NCBI GenBank assembly: GCA_017522785.1
Contig: JAFWYF010000015.1
Span: 186,001-250,000 of the forward strand
Origin: Bacteroidaceae bacterium
GTDB lineage: Bacteria; Bacteroidota; Bacteroidia; Bacteroidales; Bacteroidaceae
Length of the DNA stretch: 64,000 nt
Direction: 5' to 3'
Part shown: one piece after another, positions 47,952 to 57,711 of the stretch
Layout: each line of letters opens with the position of its first letter
Numbering within the stretch: position 1 is the first letter of the stretch
Notes under the pieces: generated by a model
What the model saw: only the letters and a program-made list of their open reading frames with translations
What the model was told of the DNA's origin: nothing
Databases searched by the model: none
Position numbers and translations under genes: made by a program

Positions 47952-49469
47952 ATGATGATTAGTAAAGCAGATCAAGCATTGTTGAACAAGAAAGGTATTT
48001 CGGTAGATAAGTTCGCCGAGCAGTTAAAAACATTTAAGACAGGCTTCCCATTCCTTAAAATAGAGGATGCTGCAACTGTTGGAAATGGAGTGTTACGTCC
48101 TACTTCTGACGAGATTGCTCACTATTTAAGCGTGTGGGATAACTATTGCAAAGCCGGTAACTCGGTCCTTAAATTTGTTCCTGCTTCGGGTGCTGCAAGT
48201 CGTATGTTTAAAGACCTGTTCGCATTTTTAAGTGCAGAATACGATGTTCCTACTTCCGATTTTGAAAAGAACTTTTTCAACAATATCGAGAAGTTTGCAT
48301 TCTATGCTGAATTGAATGCAATGTGCCAAAAAAATAATTCCGCATCGATACAGGATTTGGTTGCTGCCGGCAATTATAAGGCAGTCGTTTTCAACCTTCT
48401 CGATTTTACAGGTATGAACTACGGTTCATTACCCAAAGGATTGCTGAAATTCCATACCTACGAAAATGATGTCAGAACATCTGCCGAAGAGCATTTTGTA
48501 GAGGGCGCACTATATGCGGCAATGGGTAGTAAAGTACGCTTGCATTTTACAGTATCTCCCAATCATAAAGCTCTGTTCGAGGAACTTGTTGCAGAACGTA
48601 AATCCTACTACGAGGGCCTGTTTGGTGTAGAGTATGAGATTTCTTTCTCGGAACAAAAACAAAGCACAGATACTGTTGCCGCTGATGCCGATAATGAGCC
48701 TTTCCGCGAGAATGGAGCATTGGTTTTCCGTCCCGGTGGTCATGGAGCGTTAATAGAAAATCTAAATGATATCGATGCCGATGTTATCTTTATTAAGAAT
48801 ATCGACAACGTTGTTCCCGATAGATTAAAAGAAGATACCGTAACATATAAGAAACTTCTTGCTGGTATATTGGTCGATTTACAAAGAAGAGCATTTGAAT
48901 ATATTCGTCTCATCGATAGTGGTAAATATACTCATGAGCAGGTTCAAGAGATGATATGTTTTGTTCAGCAAGAACTAATGTGTCGCAACGAAGAGATAAA
49001 GAATATGGAAGATTGCGATTTAGTTCTCTATTTGCGCAAGAAATTAAATCGTCCTATGCGTGTGTGCGGTATGGTAAAAAATGTAGGTGAACCGGGTGGT
49101 GGTCCGTTCCTTGCATACAATCCCGACGGCTCTGTCTCTTTACAAATTTTGGAAAGTTCGCAAATAGACATGAATAATGCCGAAGCTAAATCTATGTTCG
49201 AGAATGGAACACACTTTAATCCGGTGGATTTGGTTTGTGCTGTTAAAAATTACAATGGCGAGAAATTCAATTTGCCTCAATATGTAGACAAGAACACAGG
49301 TTTCATTTCGCATAAATCTAAAAATGGTAGAGAATTAAAGGCTATGGAGTTGCCCGGATTATGGAATGGTGCAATGAGCGATTGGAGCACAATTTTTGTT
49401 GAGGTACCTTTGATAACCTTCAATCCTGTGAAAACTGTTAATGACCTTTTGAGAGAGGTGCATCAGTAA
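47952..49469 (+). CDS. DUF4301 family protein, possibly nucleotidyltransferase-like
   Basis: The chosen start at 47952 (next ATG at 47955) gives 505 residues; an earlier frame start includes unlikely sequence. DUF4301 is common in Bacteroidota and has no established function. FVPASGAASRMFKDL resembles the nucleotide-binding loop of sugar-phosphate nucleotidyltransferases. GGHGALIENLN followed by VIFIKNIDNVV resembles the GNGxL...NxDN region of UDP-sugar pyrophosphorylases. A link to nucleotide-sugar metabolism is inference. It is divergent from relA. Confidence 0.85.
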   Translation: MMISKADQALLNKKGISVDKFAEQLKTFKTGFPFLKIEDAATVGNGVLRPTSDEIAHYLSVWDNYCKAGNSVLKFVPASGAASRMFKDLFAFLSAEYDVPTSDFEKNFFNNIEKFAFYAELNAMCQKNNSASIQDLVAAGNYKAVVFNLLDFTGMNYGSLPKGLLKFHTYENDVRTSAEEHFVEGALYAAMGSKVRLHFTVSPNHKALFEELVAERKSYYEGLFGVEYEISFSEQKQSTDTVAADADNEPFRENGALVFRPGGHGALIENLNDIDADVIFIKNIDNVVPDRLKEDTVTYKKLLAGILVDLQRRAFEYIRLIDSGKYTHEQVQEMICFVQQELMCRNEEIKNMEDCDLVLYLRKKLNRPMRVCGMVKNVGEPGGGPFLAYNPDGSVSLQILESSQIDMNNAEAKSMFENGTHFNPVDLVCAVKNYNGEKFNLPQYVDKNTGFISHKSKNGRELKAMELPGLWNGAMSDWSTIFVEVPLITFNPVKTVNDLLREVHQ

Positions 49470-49487
49470 TAACAGTATAGATAAATA

Positions 49488-49528
49488 AATTGAGGACGAC
49501 TAAAATCACTATTTAGTCGTCCTCAATT
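49488..49528 (+). terminator. DUF4301 gene terminator
   Basis: Arms of 17 bases (49488-49504 and 49512-49528) with a 7-base loop lie 18 bases after the stop, followed by a T-rich stretch. Confidence 0.85.
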
Positions 49529-49593
49529 ATTGTTATATTATTGGCTTAAACTGTATCATATTATTTCTATTTGAAAGAACTCTATTTCTAATG

Positions 49594-49624
49594 TTGATAG
49601 ATAAAAAATATTGCATTATCTTCG
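49594..49624 (+). promoter_or_regulatory. Promoter of the unknown 188-aa gene
   Basis: TTG (49594-49596), a 20-base spacer and TATCTTCG (49617-49624) fit the Bacteroidota consensus, 21 bases before the start codon. Confidence 0.65.
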
Positions 49625-49645
49625 CGTAAATTTTATGTATTTAAT

Positions 49646-50212
49646 ATGACAACAGATTATACAGAATATCTGCGAGATTTTGAGAACCGTTTGCAAGACG
49701 ATGTATTACGTTTGTGCACATCGTGTAAGATGCTCGACAAGGTATTACTATCCTCCGAAGATGTTGATACTCGTTGGGAGGCGCTATCACTCGATTACAT
49801 TGCCGATGCTGTTGCACAAGTAAATGAGTATCCGGCAGTTGCTGTAGCATGGGCCGGATATATGGGTATGGCTGTTGCACATCGTTGGGACGAGGATTGG
49901 GAAAAATATTCTACCGAAGAATATAAGTCGCTCTATGGTGAAAATGGATTCGATGATATGGATGAACACATTCTGCGCGATATATTGGGACTTCCTCTCG
50001 ATTCAGAAGAGGCCAAAAATATAGAAGAGGTCCTTCGTCGTTGTGCCTACTCGATACTTACACTCATTCGTCACGAAAATATAGAACCGCAAAGTCCTGT
50101 GGCATACTATACATTTGCACGTGCTGCCAAGGTTATGTACAAAACGGGTGCGGCTATAGAACTTAAACGATTGGGTTATAAGTTCGAAAAAGTAAATGTA
50201 CCAACATGTTAA
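49646..50212 (+). CDS. Conserved protein of unknown function, 188 aa
   Basis: This soluble, mostly helical acidic protein is not recognised. Features are TRWEALSLDYIADAVAQVNEY, a W-A-G-Y-M-G-M-A-V-A-H-R-W-D segment, then an aromatic and acidic stretch before a helical C-terminus ending in a Cys. There is no signal peptide, membrane helix or catalytic signature that I can name. It stands alone with a clear promoter and is followed by an AT-rich 120-base gap before metY. Confidence 0.65.
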   Translation: MTTDYTEYLRDFENRLQDDVLRLCTSCKMLDKVLLSSEDVDTRWEALSLDYIADAVAQVNEYPAVAVAWAGYMGMAVAHRWDEDWEKYSTEEYKSLYGENGFDDMDEHILRDILGLPLDSEEAKNIEEVLRRCAYSILTLIRHENIEPQSPVAYYTFARAAKVMYKTGAAIELKRLGYKFEKVNVPTC

Positions 50213-50332
50213 AATGTTAAAATTTAATGTTATAATTATATAAATTATATTTGATTATTTAAATAGTTATAATTTTTAGCATTATCTTAGTGCATAAAAA
50301 TTATATTATAACTGAAAATAAGTTTTACAATC

Positions 50333-51616
50333 ATGACAAAAGAATTTAAGAAAGGCACCCTATGTGTACAAGGAGGGTGGCAACCTAAAAAAGGAGAATC
50401 GCGTGTACTGCCTATTTATCAGAGTACAACTTTTAAATATGAAACAAGTGAGCAGATGGCACGTCTCTTCGATTTGGAAGACTCCGGATATTTTTACTCA
50501 CGTCTGCAAAATCCTACAGTGGATGCAGTTGGTGCAAAGATAGCGGCACTCGAAGGTGGTGTAGCAACAGTTATGACAGCATCGGGACAAGCAGCCAATT
50601 TCTATGCAATTTTTAATATCTGCCAAGCCGGAGATCACTTTGTTTCGGCAAGTACTATATATGGTGGAACATACAACCTTTTCTCGGTAACAATGAAAAA
50701 ACTTGGTATAGATGTAACATTTGTAGATGCCGATGCTTCTGCCGAAGAGATAGAAAAGGCGTTCCGTCCAAATACAAAGGCTCTTTTTGGAGAAACAATC
50801 TCCAATCCCGGAGTAAATATTCTCGATATTGAGAAATTTGCAGAAATAGCACACAAACATGGTGTTCCTTTCATTGTGGATAATACTTTTGCAACTCCCG
50901 TTAATTGTCGTCCGTTTGAGTGGGGTGCTGATATTGTTACACACTCTACAACAAAATATATGGATGGACATGCTGTTGCTGTGGGTGGTGCTGTTGTAGA
51001 TAGTGGAAACTTCGATTGGGAGGCTTGGCATGATAAATATACATGCTTGACAGAACCCGATGATTCTTACCATGGTTTAGTATATACTCAGGCTTTTGGA
51101 AAAGCCGCATACATAACTAAAATGGTTGCACAAGTGATGCGCGACCTTGGCTCAATGATGGCACCCGAGAACGCTTTCTTGTTGAATCTAGGCTTGGAAA
51201 CATTACATTTGCGCATGCCACGACACTGTGAGAATGCACAAAAGGTTGCAGAATACCTTGAGAACCATCCAAAAGTAGCATGGGTAAATCATTGTGGATT
51301 ACCTAGTAACAAATACTACTCACTTGCAAAGAAATATCTTCCCAATGGTGCTTGTGGTGTTTTGGCATTTGGCGTAAAAGGTTCTAAAGAGGATGCAATC
51401 CGTTTCATGGATAGTCTTAAACTTATATCAATCGTAACTCACGTTGCTGATGCTCGTTCATGTATCCTGCACCCTGCAAGCCACACACATCGTCAGTTGT
51501 CCGATGAACAGCTTATCGAGGCCGGTGTTGCTCCCGATTTGATGCGTCTTTCGGTTGGTATAGAGGATGCAGAAGATATTATCGCAGATATTGAACAAGC
51601 AATGCAGGTGCTCTAA
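50333..51616 (+). CDS. metY: O-acetylhomoserine sulfhydrylase / Cys-Met metabolism PLP enzyme
   Basis: This 427-residue PLP enzyme belongs to the cystathionine gamma-synthase family. Visible segments are GYFYSRLQNPTVDAV, TASGQAANF, ETISNPGVNILDI, the PLP lysine in THSTTKYMDGH, and R-S-C-I-L-H-P-A-S-H-T-H-R-Q. Length and insertions fit O-acetylhomoserine sulfhydrylase (homocysteine synthesis) better than the roughly 390-residue methionine gamma-lyases, though lyase activity cannot be excluded. The stop overlaps the start of pgeF (TAATG), so the two are coupled. Confidence 0.88.
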   Translation: MTKEFKKGTLCVQGGWQPKKGESRVLPIYQSTTFKYETSEQMARLFDLEDSGYFYSRLQNPTVDAVGAKIAALEGGVATVMTASGQAANFYAIFNICQAGDHFVSASTIYGGTYNLFSVTMKKLGIDVTFVDADASAEEIEKAFRPNTKALFGETISNPGVNILDIEKFAEIAHKHGVPFIVDNTFATPVNCRPFEWGADIVTHSTTKYMDGHAVAVGGAVVDSGNFDWEAWHDKYTCLTEPDDSYHGLVYTQAFGKAAYITKMVAQVMRDLGSMMAPENAFLLNLGLETLHLRMPRHCENAQKVAEYLENHPKVAWVNHCGLPSNKYYSLAKKYLPNGACGVLAFGVKGSKEDAIRFMDSLKLISIVTHVADARSCILHPASHTHRQLSDEQLIEAGVAPDLMRLSVGIEDAEDIIADIEQAMQVL

Positions 51617-52398
51617 TGATACCTGAAATCTTGCAATATAATATGGGAGAAGGCGTTTTAGCCTTCTCCACAACTCGCAAAGGCGGAGTAAGTACAGGAA
51701 CTTACTCTGCTTTTAATATTACTCACTATTGTGGCGATTCACCGCATTGTGTAGAACAGAACCGCAAACTACTGTCCGATTTTCTGGGAATATCGGATGA
51801 GAGTCTCATATTGCCTCGTCAAACACATAGCACTAATGTACTTTGTATAAACGAGGGTTTTATGGCAAAATCAAAAGGAGAGCGAACTGCAGAACTTGAA
51901 GGTATAGATGCGGTTATAACAAATATCCCCAACTTGTGTATAGGTGTCTCTACTGCCGATTGTGTGCCAATACTCCTTTATGATAAAAGAAATAGGGTAG
52001 TGGCTGCAGTACATGCAGGATGGCGTGGTACCATTGCGCGTATTCTGGAAAAATGTGTGCAACGAATGGTTGATGAATATAATACTTCTCCGGCTGACAT
52101 TTATGCAGTAATTGCACCAAGTATTTCGCTCGATAGTTTTGAGGTTGGAGATGAAGTCTATAATACATTTGCCGATAATGGTTTTGATATGGATAGAATT
52201 GCTGTGCGTTACGATATACGTTGGCATATAGATTTGTGGGAGGCAAATCGATTACAGCTTCTGTCATGTGCCGTACCGGAAAATGCAATATATATATCGA
52301 ATGTATGTACGTACAAGGATTATTCCCGTTTCTTTTCTGCGCGCAGAATAGGAATCTCTTCGGGTAGAATTTTTAATGGCATAATGTTGAGATTATAG
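51616..52398 (+). CDS. pgeF: Peptidoglycan editing factor / multicopper polyphenol oxidase-like (PgeF, YfiH)
   Basis: This 260-residue protein has the conserved metal site of the family: a His in LPRQTHSTNV, Cys in VSTADCVPILL and His in AVHAGWRGTIARI. PgeF removes wrongly incorporated serine-containing stem peptides from peptidoglycan precursors. Related proteins also act on purine nucleosides. It is co-translated with metY. Why a sulfur amino acid enzyme is coupled to it is not clear. Confidence 0.93.
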   Translation: MIPEILQYNMGEGVLAFSTTRKGGVSTGTYSAFNITHYCGDSPHCVEQNRKLLSDFLGISDESLILPRQTHSTNVLCINEGFMAKSKGERTAELEGIDAVITNIPNLCIGVSTADCVPILLYDKRNRVVAAVHAGWRGTIARILEKCVQRMVDEYNTSPADIYAVIAPSISLDSFEVGDEVYNTFADNGFDMDRIAVRYDIRWHIDLWEANRLQLLSCAVPENAIYISNVCTYKDYSRFFSARRIGISSGRIFNGIMLRL

Positions 52399-52416
52399 AA
52401 ACATATAACATTATAT

Positions 52417-52460
52417 ACAAATAAGAAGGATGTTCGCAAGCGAACATCCTTCTTATTTGT
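52417..52460. terminator. Bidirectional terminator between pgeF and hydA
   Basis: Two perfect 21-base arms (52417-52437 and 52440-52460) with a 2-base loop lie between convergent genes, flanked by A-rich and T-rich sequence. Confidence 0.88.
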
Positions 52461-52475
52461 ATTGTTTTATTCTAT

Positions 52476-53915
52476 TTATTTCTTCTTCATTTCTGCTTCG
52501 AAACGTCTGGCAGCCTCATTGCTGTCGGAGCATGAGCATGGACCTGTTATACAGCCACCGGGACACGACATAACCTCTACCATCTTGCCTGGACATTTTC
52601 CAGTCTTTGCATAGGCACGTAGAACACCAATGTTCTTTTTATTCAAATCGGCAATAACAACTCCTTCAATCTCTTCTCCACCAAGAATGTTTTTAACAGC
52701 AGTAAATACACCACCGGTCTTTGCAAAACCATGTGCATCTTTTCCTGCCGATTCATCGGGGGTAAATGGCTGGCAGTTGTCAATATCAATACCCATACCA
52801 TCTATTACAGCATCTACTTCGCGGAATGTCCATACAAAATCGACACTGTCATGTTCACGACATTCTGCCTTTTTCGATGCACAAGGTGATATAAATACAT
52901 TTATAGCATCGGGGTGTTTTTTGCGCGCATATTCTGCTGTATATACCATTGGCGATGCAGTAGTAGAAACATACTTCATTAAATCGGGGATATGCTTACG
53001 AGCCAAATTAACATATGCGGGACAGCAGCTTGTTGTCATAAAAGGAGCGCCCTCTTCCATCTTTTCCTTGAATTCAGCCGATTCACGACGTGTGGTCTCT
53101 TCGGCTCCGTATGCAACCTCTATGACATCGTGGAAACCAATCTCCTTCAATGCTCCGAATACCTGTTCTATTGGTTTTCCAAACTGTGCGAGTACCGATG
53201 GAGCAACCATAGCTACAACCTTTTTGCCTTCTTTTATGCGCTTCAGTACATCGAATACTGTACATTGGTCGAAAATAGCACCAAAAGGACAAGCGTTAAG
53301 GCATTTTCCACAATAGATACACTTTTCGGGGTCGATATGCTCAACTCCATATTCATCTTTTGAGATTGCTTTAACAGGACAAGCCTCTTCACATGGCACA
53401 GGCATATAAACAATTGCGTGGTAGGGACATACCTGCTGGCATTTGCCACAACTGATACATTTTTCGTGGTCGATGTGAGCTTTTCCATCTCTATCGTAAG
53501 AGATTGCATCTTTAGGGCAGTTCGTATAGCAAGGACGTGCAACACAACCGCGACAAAGGTCGGTAATTTCGTAGTTAATTTTTACGCAAGAAGAGCAAGC
53601 TTCGTCCATAACATTTAAGATACCACGTTTGTCATCGGGCATCTCACGCTCCATCATGCGTCTAACGTAACTGCTCAATCTGTCCAACTCGTCATGCTCA
53701 TCATCCATGTTGAATCCGAGCATAGCCATTGTTTTGTACTTCATTACTCCACGCTCCTTGTATATACAGCAACGACCTTTGGGGTTGCGTTTACGAGGAT
53801 AGCGGTTTATAAGCATGCGGTCAATATTCTCCTCGAGAGAATTTTCTTTCCACATTCTAACCATCTCTGCAAGCAGATTGTATCTAATGAACATAACATT
53901 GTTATTATATGCCAT
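52476..53915 (-). CDS. [FeFe]-hydrogenase, monomeric, ferredoxin-type clusters
   Basis: This 479-residue enzyme produces or consumes H2. An unfamiliar N-terminal part (1-105) is followed by a cysteine-rich stretch (107-218) for several [4Fe-4S] clusters, then the H-cluster domain. The H-cluster motifs are TTSCCPAY (C297-C298), SPCASKKAE (C345) and VMSCPGGCITGPC (C451, C455). The second motif has Ser where classic group A enzymes have Met, and the first ends in Tyr rather than Trp, suggesting a group B-like enzyme. Its maturases are encoded divergently next door. Confidence 0.9.
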   Translation of the reverse strand: MAYNNNVMFIRYNLLAEMVRMWKENSLEENIDRMLINRYPRKRNPKGRCCIYKERGVMKYKTMAMLGFNMDDEHDELDRLSSYVRRMMEREMPDDKRGILNVMDEACSSCVKINYEITDLCRGCVARPCYTNCPKDAISYDRDGKAHIDHEKCISCGKCQQVCPYHAIVYMPVPCEEACPVKAISKDEYGVEHIDPEKCIYCGKCLNACPFGAIFDQCTVFDVLKRIKEGKKVVAMVAPSVLAQFGKPIEQVFGALKEIGFHDVIEVAYGAEETTRRESAEFKEKMEEGAPFMTTSCCPAYVNLARKHIPDLMKYVSTTASPMVYTAEYARKKHPDAINVFISPCASKKAECREHDSVDFVWTFREVDAVIDGMGIDIDNCQPFTPDESAGKDAHGFAKTGGVFTAVKNILGGEEIEGVVIADLNKKNIGVLRAYAKTGKCPGKMVEVMSCPGGCITGPCSCSDSNEAARRFEAEMKKK

Positions 53916-53980
53916 AGTAGTTCTTTTTGAGATTATGTTTAAATTTTGCGGTAAAAATAGTAAAAAAGAGTCAATTTTTG

Positions 53981-53988
53981 TAATTTTG
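53981..53988 (+). promoter_or_regulatory. hydEGF operon promoter -7 box
   Basis: TAATTTTG fits TAnnTTTG, 22 bases upstream of hydE. No clear matching box for hydA was found in the 95-base divergent gap. Confidence 0.6.
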
Positions 53989-54010
53989 CAATAATCTTTC
54001 TCTATTTATT

Positions 54011-55081
54011 ATGAAAAAATATTTTTTGGGTGAAAATTATGCTCTAATAGATGCACTATATGAGCAGAAACAGATAGAGCAAAGCGATTGGTTTGCTCTA
54101 TTAACCATGCTTACACCTGACGAGAAAGAGTATTTGAGAAAAATAGCATCCGATGTGGCTAAATCTAATTTTGGTAATGGTATCTACATAAGAGCATTAA
54201 CCGAAATTAGCTCTTATTGTAAGAATAACTGTTTCTATTGTGGATTACGTACTTCAAATAGTTTGGCAGAACGCTATCGACTGACAAAAGAAGAGATTCT
54301 CGATTGTTGTAGCGAAGGAGATGCTATGGGATTCAATACATTTGTATTACAAGGTGGTGAGGACCCTAAGCAAAATGATGAGTGGATAACAGATGTAGTA
54401 CGCTCTATACGTGAAAAATTTCCCGAAAAAGCCATAACATTATCGGTAGGAGAGAGAAGTAAAGAGGCATATATGGCTTTTCGTGATGCAGGGGCTAATC
54501 GCTACTTGTTACGTCACGAAACACGTTGCGATGAACACTATTCCCGTTTGCATCCAGCAGTTATGAGTGGAGAAAAACGTCGAGAATGTTTGCAGACTCT
54601 AAAAGAGTTAGGCTTTCAGACAGGTAGTGGCATGATGATAGGTTCTCCATTTCAGACTATGGAACATATTGTAGAGGATATAATGTTTCTCGAACAGCTA
54701 AATCCCGAAATGATAGGAGTTGGGCCTTTTATCCCGGCACAAGGAACACCTTTTGCAAAATATGTAGCAGGAAGTGTCGAAAACACATTGCTTGTAGTAT
54801 CTTTGTTACGTCTGCGTTTCCCAAAAGCACTTATACCTGCAACCACAGCTCTCTCTACTTTGTGCGAGAATGGTTTGGAAAAAGGTATATTGGCTGGAGC
54901 AAATGTGGTTATGCCTAATATATCCCCGGCAAATGTTCGAAAAAAATATTCTATATACGATAACAAAAAAAGCTACGGAACAGAATCGGCTCAACAGTTG
55001 CATTTGCTTGATAAACGGTTGAATGTAATTGGATATCATATTGATTATGGACGTGGCGATTATGATAATAATAAAAAATAA
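54011..55081 (+). CDS. hydE: [FeFe]-hydrogenase maturase HydE (radical SAM)
   Basis: This 356-residue radical SAM enzyme has the CX3CX2C cluster motif at C70, C74 and C77 (SSYCKNNCFYCGLR). It also carries GFNTFVLQGGEDP, GVGPFIPAQGTPF and NISPANVRKKYSIYDNK, all HydE features. It acts on the HydG product while building the dithiomethylamine-bridged diiron subcluster. It is the first gene of the maturation operon, six bases before hydG. Confidence 0.95.
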   Translation: MKKYFLGENYALIDALYEQKQIEQSDWFALLTMLTPDEKEYLRKIASDVAKSNFGNGIYIRALTEISSYCKNNCFYCGLRTSNSLAERYRLTKEEILDCCSEGDAMGFNTFVLQGGEDPKQNDEWITDVVRSIREKFPEKAITLSVGERSKEAYMAFRDAGANRYLLRHETRCDEHYSRLHPAVMSGEKRRECLQTLKELGFQTGSGMMIGSPFQTMEHIVEDIMFLEQLNPEMIGVGPFIPAQGTPFAKYVAGSVENTLLVVSLLRLRFPKALIPATTALSTLCENGLEKGILAGANVVMPNISPANVRKKYSIYDNKKSYGTESAQQLHLLDKRLNVIGYHIDYGRGDYDNNKK

Positions 55082-55087
55082 TTATAT

Positions 55088-56506
55088 ATGTATAATGTAA
55101 AATCTCATATAGCAGAAGAGTTTATAAACGATGCAGAGATATGCGACACCATGATATATGCTCGTGAGCATTGTAACGATGCAGAACTTATACAACAGAT
55201 ATTGAAAAAAGCACGCGAGCATAAAGGAATTACACATCGCGAAGCTGCAGTGTTACTCGAATGTGAGGACAAAGATGTTATCAACGAGATATTTGATATT
55301 GCAAACGAAATAAAACATCGTTTCTATGGTAATAGAATTGTAATGTTTGCCCCTTTGTATCTATCCAATTACTGCGTGAATAGCTGTGTCTATTGTCCCT
55401 ATCATGTGAAAAATAAAAATATAAGACGCAAGAAACTTTCTCAAGAAGAGATTCGTCAAGAGGTTATTGCGCTTCAAGATATGGGACACAAACGTTTGGC
55501 ATTGGAAGCCGGTGAGCATCCTATTTACAATCCATTGGAATATATTCTCGAGAGCATCAAAACTATTTATAGTATAAAACATAAGAATGGTGCTATAAGG
55601 CGTGTGAATGTAAATATTGCCGCTACAACAGTGGAAAACTATCGTCGTTTGAAAGATGCCGGCATAGGTACATACATCCTTTTCCAAGAAACATATAACA
55701 AAAAGAACTACGAAGCATTACACCCAAAAGGCCCCAAAAGCGATTATGCATACCACACAGAGGCAATGGACCGCGCTATGGAGGCCGGAATTGATGATGT
55801 TGGTATTGGTGTTTTGTATGGTTTGGAAACATATCGTTACGATTTCATAGGCTTGCTCATGCATGCAGAACATTTGGAAGCAACATTTGGAGTGGGACCA
55901 CATACTATTAGTGTACCGCGTCTTTGTATGGCAGATGACATAGATACTACCGATTTTAAGAATGCAGTTCCCGATGATATTTTCTATCGAATAGTTGCAA
56001 TTATTCGTATTGCTGTTCCATATACAGGTATGATAATATCAACACGTGAAAGTGAGAAATGTCGTGCCCGACTTTTGGAGATCGGAATATCACAAATGAG
56101 TGGTGGCTCGCGCACAAGTGTTGGTGGTTATGTCTCTCCCGAGAGTGAAGAGGAAAATTCTGCACAATTTGATGTTGCCGACCATCGTACTTTAGACGAA
56201 GTGGTAGGGTGGTTGCTCGACCTAAATCATATACCGAGTTTTTGTACTGCCTGCTATCGTGAAGGACGTACAGGAGACCGTTTTATGACTCTTCTCAAAA
56301 ATGGACAAATATCTAACTGCTGTTTACCTAATGCGCTCATCACATTAAAGGAGTATGCAAAGGATTATGCATCGCCTGAGGTGCGCGAGAAGGCCGAAGA
56401 AATGATTAAACGCCTACTTGCCAATGTGCCAAATGAGAAGGTGCGTGCCAATGCAACAAAGTATCTTGCTGCAATAGATGAAGGTAAAAGAGATTTTAGG
56501 TTTTAA
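55088..56506 (+). CDS. hydG: [FeFe]-hydrogenase maturase HydG (tyrosine lyase, radical SAM)
   Basis: This 472-residue enzyme cleaves tyrosine to give CO and cyanide ligands. The radical SAM motif is C96, C100, C103 (SNYCVNSCVYCPYH). The C-terminal second cluster motif is C-T-A-C-Y-R-E-G-R-T-G-D-R-F-M followed by an N-C-C-L-P-N segment. It also has LEAGEHP and SGGSRTSVGGY. It matches HydG rather than ThiH by the C-terminal motif and neighbours. hydF follows 11 bases later. Confidence 0.96.
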   Translation: MYNVKSHIAEEFINDAEICDTMIYAREHCNDAELIQQILKKAREHKGITHREAAVLLECEDKDVINEIFDIANEIKHRFYGNRIVMFAPLYLSNYCVNSCVYCPYHVKNKNIRRKKLSQEEIRQEVIALQDMGHKRLALEAGEHPIYNPLEYILESIKTIYSIKHKNGAIRRVNVNIAATTVENYRRLKDAGIGTYILFQETYNKKNYEALHPKGPKSDYAYHTEAMDRAMEAGIDDVGIGVLYGLETYRYDFIGLLMHAEHLEATFGVGPHTISVPRLCMADDIDTTDFKNAVPDDIFYRIVAIIRIAVPYTGMIISTRESEKCRARLLEIGISQMSGGSRTSVGGYVSPESEEENSAQFDVADHRTLDEVVGWLLDLNHIPSFCTACYREGRTGDRFMTLLKNGQISNCCLPNALITLKEYAKDYASPEVREKAEEMIKRLLANVPNEKVRANATKYLAAIDEGKRDFRF

Positions 56507-56517
56507 AACAGAACTTT

Positions 56518-57705
56518 ATGAATAATATAGCACGTTCCAACCGCTATCATATAGGAATTTTTGGCCGTCGTAATGCCGGAAAATCGACATTGCTAAATAG
56601 ACTCACAGGACAAGATGTATCAATTGTTTCTGATGTTCCCGGTACAACAACCGACACCGTTTGGAAAAATATCGAATTACCGGGTATTGGAGCCGCAGTA
56701 ATAGGAGATACCGCCGGGTTTGATGACGAAGGTGAGTTGGGTCTTATGCGAACAGAACGTACCCGGCGAGTTGTTCAACAAATTGATATGGCGTTGCTCC
56801 TTTTGACCGGTTCGCCCAATGATGCATCAGTGGAAAAAGAGTGGCACAAAATGTTTCTTAAAGCCGACATTCCGGTTATAATGCTACTCGCAAAATGCGA
56901 TGATGAATGTGATAGCAATTTGCTCAATGCTTGGAGCAATGTGATGAATGAAATTGTGTTGCCAATATCAGCAAAAGAGGGCAAGGGTATGGAATCGTTG
57001 TTTGAGAGAATGTCTGCAATATACAAAAAAGATGATAATCTCGAAGATATAACATATACTCTGGCAAAGGCTGGCGATACGGTGTTGTTGGTAATGCCTC
57101 AAGATGCACAAGCACCTAAAGGTCGTCTAATACAGCCACAAGTACAGACATTACGAAATCTTTTGGATAAGCACTGTTTGGTACTATGCTGTGCGCCCGA
57201 AGAGATGCCGGCTATGCTTGCAATACTCAAAAATCCGCCACAATTGGTGATAACCGATTCACAAGTCTTTGCACAAGTTCATTCACTTACACCAAAGGAA
57301 AGCAAACTGACATCTTTCTCGGTTCTTATGGCTCGTCATAAAGGTGATATAGATACTTTTAGAGCAGGAGCCAATGCTTTGATGAAACTGCCCGAAGATG
57401 GCAAAGTGCTCATAGCAGAGACATGTTCACATGTTCCTCAAAACGAGGATATAGGTCGTGTTAAGTTACCCCGTTTATTACACAAAAAATTTGGAGAGAA
57501 AATAACAATTGATGTGGTATCGGGTAACGATTTTCCCGAAGACCTCACCGCATATGATATAATTATACATTGTGGAGCATGTATGTTCACACGTCGCCAT
57601 GTTCTGTCGCGTGTTCGACGTGCAAAAGCACAAAATGTACCTATCACCAATTATGGTATTGCCATTGCTGCTCTAACCGGTATTCTCAATAAAGTAACAA
57701 TATAG
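56518..57705 (+). CDS. hydF: [FeFe]-hydrogenase maturation GTPase HydF
   Basis: This 395-residue scaffold assembles the diiron unit and passes it to the hydrogenase. The N-terminal GTPase has a P-loop G16-x4-GKST (GRRNAGKST), SDVPGTTTDTV and an AKCD guanine motif. The C-terminal cluster-binding part has A-E-T-C-S-H and, about 50 residues later, I-I-H-C-G-A-C, the expected CxH...HCxxC set. It completes the maturase trio; a thioesterase gene follows six bases later. Confidence 0.96.
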   Translation: MNNIARSNRYHIGIFGRRNAGKSTLLNRLTGQDVSIVSDVPGTTTDTVWKNIELPGIGAAVIGDTAGFDDEGELGLMRTERTRRVVQQIDMALLLLTGSPNDASVEKEWHKMFLKADIPVIMLLAKCDDECDSNLLNAWSNVMNEIVLPISAKEGKGMESLFERMSAIYKKDDNLEDITYTLAKAGDTVLLVMPQDAQAPKGRLIQPQVQTLRNLLDKHCLVLCCAPEEMPAMLAILKNPPQLVITDSQVFAQVHSLTPKESKLTSFSVLMARHKGDIDTFRAGANALMKLPEDGKVLIAETCSHVPQNEDIGRVKLPRLLHKKFGEKITIDVVSGNDFPEDLTAYDIIIHCGACMFTRRHVLSRVRRAKAQNVPITNYGIAIAALTGILNKVTI

Positions 57706-57711
57706 TCCGTT

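Noticed and set aside
52630-53316. 228-residue open frame opposite the hydrogenase
   Set aside because: Antisense shadow of a strongly coding gene, with low-complexity Ser/Thr/Phe content.
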